Shown in pieces: positions 58,241-64,000 of a stretch of 64,000 nt of DNA (position 1 is the first letter of the stretch; each line of letters opens with the position of its first letter). This DNA comes from Typhlomys cinereus (Eukaryota > Chordata > Mammalia > Rodentia > Platacanthomyidae). The stretch lies in assembly GCA_023101885.1 (NCBI GenBank), contig JALPQD010000405.1, forward strand, positions 689,501 to 753,500, given 5' to 3'. Both the position numbers and the translations under genes were made by a program. The notes under the pieces were generated by a model. That model was given only the letters and a program-made list of their open reading frames with translations. It did not search any database and was not told the DNA's origin.

Positions 58241-59155
58241 AAAATGGCAGTTTTAACCTCTCTCTTACCAATAATTATTTTAAAGGAAAATGAATTAACC
58301 TGCTTAATCAAAGTATGCAGAAGGCCAGGTGAACTTAGAAATAAAATTCAAGTATATACTGCCCAGAGAGATGGTTTAGACTTAAACACACAAGCTGAAA
58401 GGAAAGAAACAAGTAAGGTGTTCCATGAAAAAGGTAAGCTAAAGAGGACAGGAGTAGTCAGTCAAAAATAGACTTTTTATTGTAAATTGTCACAAAAAGC
58501 AAAAGGGGGGATTTAATGGTAATGAGAGGATTATTTCTCCAGAAAGTTATTTTGATGTTTACACCCAAGTGTATACTGGACAGAAGTGAAAGTACTAAAT
58601 AATGATGCAAAATACAAGTTTTCAACTGTGAGTAGAGGTTGTACAGACAGAAGGTCTGTGTGGAAAGGCTCCCTGAGCAGGGCAGAACAGGCAGACCTAA
58701 CACAATGGCAGTAGTGGACGTGTTCTTCTAAAGTATACCTGGAGCATTCTCTATAGTAGATCATACACTAGGTCACAAAACAAGTCTTAACAAATTCAAG
58801 ACTATAATCCTACCAGATATTTTTTCTGATATCAGTGGAATAAAACTATAATTCAGTAACAGAAAAAAATAGGAAAAGTCAAAGACATGAAATTAACATT
58901 GTTAATTATGTTTTTAAACAACCAGTGAGTCAAACAACAAAAAGAAAAAGAAAAAATATCTTAAAAATAGATCAAAACTGAAGGGACACAACAAAATTAA
59001 TAAATACATATATAAAAATATCTCAAAAACTAGAGAACTGGAAAAAGTAGAACTAGACTTAAAGTAGGAAGATTGAAACAACTGCTAAGTAGAAAAAAAT
59101 GAAATAGAGACTAGACAAGACTTAAAGGCTGATGTTATAAAACCAACAAACTCTT

Positions 59156-59455
59156 TTTTTTATTTTTTTAATTATTATTATTTATTCAACTGTGCGCATG
59201 TGTGTGTGTGTGTGCGCGCGCGCGTGTGTCTGTGTCTGTGTCTGTGTATGTGTAGCACCACGGACAAACTCACAGTCCACCATGGATGCCTCCACCTTCT
59301 TCTGCCCCGGGATTCACAGGCTCCGCCCTACCAGGACCAGAAGCGCAGGCCGCCCCCGCTTCCGCCTGGCGTCTATACGTGGGATCATGGGATCCGAACT
59401 CAGGACCTTCTTCCTGCAAGGCAGAGGCTTAACCTCTGAGCCACCTCTCCAGCCC
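59156..59455 (-). mobile_element. Young B2-superfamily (DIP-like) SINE, copy 7, inside the L1
   Basis: The only young copy on the minus strand. Plus-strand order: tail 'attattatttattcaactg', GT/GC tract (59194-59252), CpG-rich body with 'gcaggccgcccccgcttccg', then the reversed B box 'ggatccgaactcagg' and reversed head 'cttaacctctgagccacctc'. A perfect 13-bp target-site duplication, 'ccaacaaactctt', lies at 59143-59155 and 59456-59468. ORFs of 79 and 117 residues (59192-59545) are the antisense frames of the SINE. Confidence 0.92.
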
Positions 59456-60134
59456 CCAACAAACTCTTATAGTAAGAAAAAAAGACAAATAGAATTAGAA
59501 ATGAAAGAAGCATTACAACTGATTCTACAGAAGAAAAAGGATTAAAAGAAACTATGGGGGGAAGTATACTCCAACAAACTAACCAATGGTAGATAGATTC
59601 CCATAAATATATAATCTATCAATGTTGATATCCTGAAGTATTTAAAAATGTGAATAGAGCTATAACTACACGGAAGATTCATGCAGTCATCAAAAAATCT
59701 TCCAACAAAGAAAATCCTAGGACCAGATGGCTTCACTGGTAGCTTCTACCAAATATTTAAAAAGAATTAATGCCAATTCTTCTCAAACTCTTCCAAAAAG
59801 AAAATGAAGAGAAGGGAATGCATCCAGACTCATTTTATGAAAGCAACATTACTCTAATAGCAAAGCCAGAAAAAATACACTGCAAGGGAAAAAAAAAATT
59901 ACAGCCCACTATCTCTGGGAATATAGATACAAAAAAATCTTCACTTTAAAAAAAAGAGCAAACTAAATTCAACAGCACATGGAAAGGGCCATTTATCCCT
60001 GGGATGCAAAGATGTTTTGACATACAAAAATCAATGTGATGTAACACATTAACATCCAAAGATAAAGTCACGTGGTAATCTAAACACAGACAAAAACCCA
60101 TTTGACAGAAGTTAGCATAGTTTTCTCTTACTTT

Positions 60135-60275
60135 GTTTGGTTGGGATGGGTTGGATCTTTGAGTATAGTCCCAAAACTCACTATATAGACCAGGCTGGAG
60201 TTCAAGGCAGTGATTTTCCTGTCTCTTCCTCCTGAGTGCAGAGATTGTAGACATGTACCAGTATGCCTCGGGGTA
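60135..60275 (-). repeat. B1-like SINE inside the L1
   Basis: 'caaaactcactatatagacc', 'aggctggagttcaaggcagt', 'cctgtctcttcctcctgagt' and 'agagattgtagacatgtacc' are the reversed B1 right and left parts. Confidence 0.82.
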
Positions 60276-60548
60276 ACATACTTTCATGGTAAAAGTAAGA
60301 CCTGGGGGTATAAGGAAAGTACTTCAATATTATCCTAACACAGTCAGTGTTGAGGAATTGAAAGTTTCTCCTCAAGATCAGAAGCAAAGCAAGAATGCCC
60401 ACTCTTGCTATTTCCATTCAGCATAGTACTTGAAGCCAGAGCCATTGCAAACACAAAAAAATAAATACAAAAAAGGCTTCCAAGTCTGAAATAAAAATTA
60501 AAATTGCCTCTGAAATGGCATGATCTTATTTGTAGAAAGCTCTAGGTT

Positions 60549-60577
60549 ATGTGTGTGTGTGTGTGTGTGTGTGTGTA
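60549..60577. repeat. (GT)n microsatellite
   Basis: About fourteen GT units within L1 ORF2-derived sequence. Confidence 0.93.
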
Positions 60578-61383
60578 CCACCCTGTATATCGAAATTAGT
60601 TGTATTTTGGTATGTTCATACTGAACAAGCAAAACTAAAAAATCAATTCCACTTGTAAGGCATCAAAATGGATAGAATATTTAGTAGTAAAGTTAATGAG
60701 GGAGACAAAAGGCATACATGGAAAGCTACAGAACAAGGATAAAAGAAAGTAAAGCAGTTGCAAATAAATAGAAGTCTTACATCTATAGTTTTGAAGATTT
60801 AGAATTCTTAAACAGTACGACTTAGTATGTTCAAATTCAGTACAGTCCTTGTCAAAATCCAGTGGCATTTTTACAAAAGCAGAAAAACAAATCCTAATAT
60901 CCATCTAGAATAGTGAAGGATTCCCAGATAGGAAGAAGAAGAGATAGAAGAACAGAAAAGGCAGGAGAAGTTGGAGGAGAAAAAAGTGAGGGTTTCACAT
61001 TTCCTTATTTTAAAATGTGCTACAAAGATAAGATAATCAAGACAATATGGCACCAGCATAAAAACACTAGCAAAATATGATAGCACACCAAGAAATGAAG
61101 TTACATACACATAGCAGACAATTCCTGATTAAGATCCCAAGCCATAGAATGAGGAATGCATGGTCTCTTCAACAAATGGAATCAGAAAAATTAGATATCC
61201 ATATGCAAAAGAATGAAGTCTGACCCATATAATACACCATGCACAAAAATTAACTCAGAGCAGATTAGAGACTTAACCATAGACTTGAGTCTGTAAAAAC
61301 TTCTATTGGAAAACACAGAGGAACACTTTATAGCATTCGTCTTATTGGACGTGTCACCAAAAGCACCGGAAGCAAAGCTGAAA

Positions 61384-61545
61384 GCTGGACCTGGTGGCAC
61401 CCACTCATAATTCCAGAGAGACAAGGCAATTGCAAGACCACCCTGAGCTGTAGACTCAGATATACAGATATATCTCAGGGGGAAAGTACTTCTCTAGCAT
61501 TCCAGAGAGCTCAACACTGTTGAAAAAAAAAAGTTTTTATTAAGA
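61384..61545 (+). repeat. B1-like SINE with ID-like tail inside the L1
   Basis: 'gctggacctggtggcaccca' and 'aagaccaccctgagctg' are B1. 'atatctcagggggaaagtac' and 'ttctctagcattccagagag' look like a fused ID-type tRNA unit. This fits the composite B1-ID class. Confidence 0.65.
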
Positions 61546-61739
61546 AAAAAAAAATTACATACAACATAAGCAAAAAAAGGCAAGTTGGGCTATGTCACAC
61601 TGAAAACCTGCAGAGAAAAAGAAACAGTGGAATGGGATGTCAGCCTGGGCCACAGGAGGAAATACTGGCAAACATGTAAAAGATGCAGGATTAGTATTCA
61701 AAATATAGAGAGAATTTCCAAAGCTACACAACAGCAACG

Positions 61740-62185
61740 AGGTTCCTGAGAAACTAGTAAGAGTTAGAGGTGGATGGGGTGGGAGAGGGCACTTCCCTCA
61801 GTGGTGTACCCACTGATGGATGATTCTTGCTCCAGCAAGTGCTCAGACACATGCGGTCAGGAACAAAGCTTTGTCGTGCAAAGGCTTACTGTTTACACTC
61901 TGCTCCTCCCACTGTCAAGGCTCTGCTCTTAATCACCAAGAATGCAAGGCTTCTACTGCGTGGAGAGGGGGCCGAGGAAGCCCTGCTCTGGCCTTGACAT
62001 GGCTGGGATGAAGGTGAAAGCCCCGTGGGCCACACATGTGAAAAGACATGAAAATAGGGAGACTGATGGGGAGGAAGAACGGTTGTAATGGGAAGAAGAG
62101 GGGGATGGGATTGAAGATTAAGGCGTGGAAACATATATCCACTGTATCCATGTATGAAACTCTGAAAGAAAAAAGTTAAAAATTG
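61740..62185 (+). mobile_element. Truncated rodent L1 3' UTR inserted in the older L1
   Basis: Starts near 'tgagaaactagtaagagtta', contains a G-rich polypurine-like tract (62058-62115) and ends 'tgtatgaaactctgaaag' plus an A-rich tail. That 3' end resembles rodent Lx-type L1 termini. Oriented like its host and clearly younger than it, since it interrupts the older ORF2 region. Confidence 0.6.
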
Positions 62186-62195
62186 GCAGGGCCTA

Positions 62196-62290
62196 GAGAG
62201 TATAGCTCAGTGGCAGGCACAGTGCTTGCCTTGCATATGAAAACACATGTTCTGCCCCAGAACAGAAAAAGACTTAAATAGACATTTCTC
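62196..62290 (+). repeat. ID-like SINE inside the L1
   Basis: 'gagtatagctcagtggcagg' and 'cacagtgcttgccttgcata' match the ID head with its A box; a degenerate B box and an A-rich tail follow. It sits directly after the truncated L1 3' end. Confidence 0.75.
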
Positions 62291-63064
62291 CAAAGAAGAT
62301 ATCCAGATAGCCATCGTGTCAAAATCACCATTCATCAGGAAAATATAAAGTCTCCACAGACGATCACTTCATGAGTCTTAGGATTGTCGTCAAAATAATG
62401 GGAAGTAGTAAACATTAGGATACAGAGATGTCGATGCTTTTGTACATTCTTGTGGAAATGTAAAATGTGCATCTCCTATGAAAAACAGTGTGACAGTACT
62501 TTTATTAAAAACTAGACCTTCCATTATAACCCAGCAGTCCCATTGCTGGGAGTATTTTCCCAAAAGAATGAAATTAAGGTCTGAAAGAAATTCTTGCATG
62601 ACTACTCTGTTCGTTATGTGATCATTCAGTAGCCAGGAGTTGGAAATAACCAACCAGTAGATAAACATAATTGGCATAGATATGTGCTGAACATTATTCA
62701 GCTTTTGAAAAATAGGAAATCTTATTGAACATGGAGTGTAACCTTGAGGACACTGTGCTAAATGAAATAAGCCAGTCACAGAGATACAGTACTGCATGAC
62801 TCCACTCAAACGAGTCTGAAAATAGGCAAACTCATCCAAAAAGAAGCAGCCCGCTTTGCCATAGACCAAGAATGGTAAGGAATTGTTTTTCAGTAGATAA
62901 AAAGTTTTAGTCATGCAAATTGAAAAAGTTGTGGAGATATATGCACAGTGTTGTATAGTTAATAATACTATACATTTAAAAGTTCACTGTTTTTTTAACC
63001 ACCGTCTTTTAAAAAATGACCAAAACTAGTTATTTTGAAGTCATATGCACACACATTTTTACTA

Positions 63065-64000
63065 CAAAAGGAAAACGATGGAAGAAGACAGGTTCGTACT
63101 ATAAAGGTAACATTAATAGAATTATAGTCAGGTAAAATTCTGTGATCCTAATAATTTCTGAAAAATGTATATGATTCTGTTACGCCAAAATGCAGTCTCC
63201 ATTAAGTCTGCTTAGATGTTTATTTAACATGGATGTCACAGGAAAGTTCATTCAGCAAAGCTCTGTGTTTAATAACATGTCATTGTGGTTTGTGCTGTCT
63301 TCGAGGTATTTCAGGTATGATTTTCCCTTGATAAACTCATGGAATTGCTTTTCTCGATACATACAATATGATCACAATATTTTTTTCAATCCTTTGGCTG
63401 GTATTCAAGGTTAATAATGAAAAACTGTTGTAAGAGCCACCACTATTTATGTTCAATACTTTCATTTCACTAATGATTATTTTTGTAGACTTGTTAAATC
63501 TATGCTCTACTATCATGATTTTAAAACTGTAAAGCCTCTTTTTTATAGAACAACCTAAAAATATATAAGCAAATAATACTAAAATACCTTGCATTCCCTT
63601 GCTGATATTTATTTATTTATGGCTATATTTATTGCTTGCTTTATTTCTCCCCTCTCTGCACATTCCTGCCAGACAAAAGACAAATCCACAATCAGCCTAA
63701 CACTAACCTTTCCATTCAGCTCACATAGCCAGAACATACTTCTCTGAATATTTACTCAGATTTCCTATTTGCTTAATTGTCACTCTAAATCTAAAAATGA
63801 AAATCAAACATTTTTTTCTTTCTGACTTTATTGACATGCTTCATTCCAGAGCTTCAAAACAGCAAACATCGTTGCCAAGAGCACCTTTAAGAAAGCCAGT
63901 GTTGCATCCAGAGGCTTTGTAGCTCCAAAACAATCACAGAGCACTCATTTTAAAGTTTGTACTGAATTATCTGGTTTAGCTCTCTGATCTAAAGTTTGTC
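63065..64000. other. Unannotated AT-rich DNA
   Basis: No gene or repeat is recognised to the window edge. 63820-63960 is less AT-rich and looks unique. ORFs of 74 and 85 residues (63190-63594) overlap on opposite strands without family signal. Confidence 0.5.

Larger units (their letters stand above)
55135..63060 (+). mobile_element. Nearly full-length ancient L1 (L1M-type), decayed and nested
   Basis: Order along the plus strand fits one L1. 5' UTR-like sequence is at about 55135-56280. An ORF1-related region with 'agaattagtgaactgggaga' and 'accaatatatgaattatggg' is at 56290-57540. The start of ORF2 territory is at about 58240 ('aaaatggcagttttaacctc'), with 'atactggacagaagtgaaag' near 58570. 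The reverse-transcriptase part, 'aggaccagatggcttcactg' at 59721, continues past 60400. The C-terminal part is at 60660-61380 ('agaggaacactttatagcat') and 62270-62830 ('cagcagtcccattgctggga', 'aaatgaaataagccagtcac'). A 3' UTR remnant runs to about 63060. Both ORFs are broken by stops, frameshifts and insertions; no functional protein is possible. ORF1 encodes an RNA-binding chaperone and ORF2 an endonuclease/reverse transcriptase in intact L1s. The subfamily cannot be fixed by eye, but the style is that of elements predating rodents. Confidence 0.85.

Noticed and set aside
1341..62290. tRNA genes suggested by A- and B-box motifs
   Set aside because: All such motifs sit in SINE heads with downstream SINE bodies; none can form a full cloverleaf followed by a terminator.
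62390..62914. 174-residue minus-strand ORF, the longest in the window
   Set aside because: It is antisense to decayed L1 ORF2/3' sequence and has no recognisable domain.
1..64000. CRISPR arrays, operons, phage or bacterial defence systems
   Set aside because: No regularly spaced repeats, dense ORFs or ribosome-binding sites; the sequence is clearly mammalian.

Overview
This window looks like mammalian, rodent nuclear DNA with no protein-coding gene that I can support. It is AT-rich, has no long open reading frame, and is crowded with tRNA- and 7SL-derived SINEs, old LTR fragments, decayed L1 sequence and microsatellites. Almost every candidate ORF is either a chance ORF or lies inside a repeat. 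B1-like, ID-like and B4-like pieces place it in rodents. The most telling family is a B2-superfamily SINE with a long CpG-rich body and a (CA)n/AATAAA tail, seen in seven young and two older copies. Its body is unlike mouse, rat or squirrel elements as I remember them. A dipodoid rodent (jerboa; the DIP family of B2-superfamily SINEs) is my best guess, but this is inference.

Layout. 1-10 kb: unannotated AT-rich DNA with three young SINEs (1341, 2418, 4198), older SINEs and a (CT)n tract. 10.4-11.1 kb: a GC-rich island that reads as a minus-strand retrocopy with a polyadenylation signal and A tail. 12-19 kb: old B2-like SINEs, a truncated minus-strand L1 3' end in a perfect 19-bp target-site duplication, and one young SINE. 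22.5-23.0 kb: a second minus-strand retrocopy with an 18-bp target-site duplication. 23.5-35 kb: rodent LTR-like elements, a plus-strand L1 3' end, B4 and MLT1 fragments. 35-55 kb: mostly unannotated, possibly holding conserved noncoding elements, with further SINEs, an MLT1 split by a SINE and a large TTCC array.

55.1-63.1 kb: one very old, nearly full-length L1 on the plus strand, readable from 5' UTR to 3' end but badly decayed. It has been split by an MLT1 LTR, a rodent LTR, B1, ID and B2-type SINEs, a younger rodent L1 3' end and a young SINE, so the order of insertion can be read. 63.1-64 kb: unannotated.

I found no novel functional system. The most useful points are the SINE family with visible target-site duplications and two antisense open frames, the two retrocopies, the L1 nest, an exact 40-bp duplication, and several unique stretches that could be tested for conservation. 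The window is probably intergenic or deep intronic; the sequence alone cannot say which.
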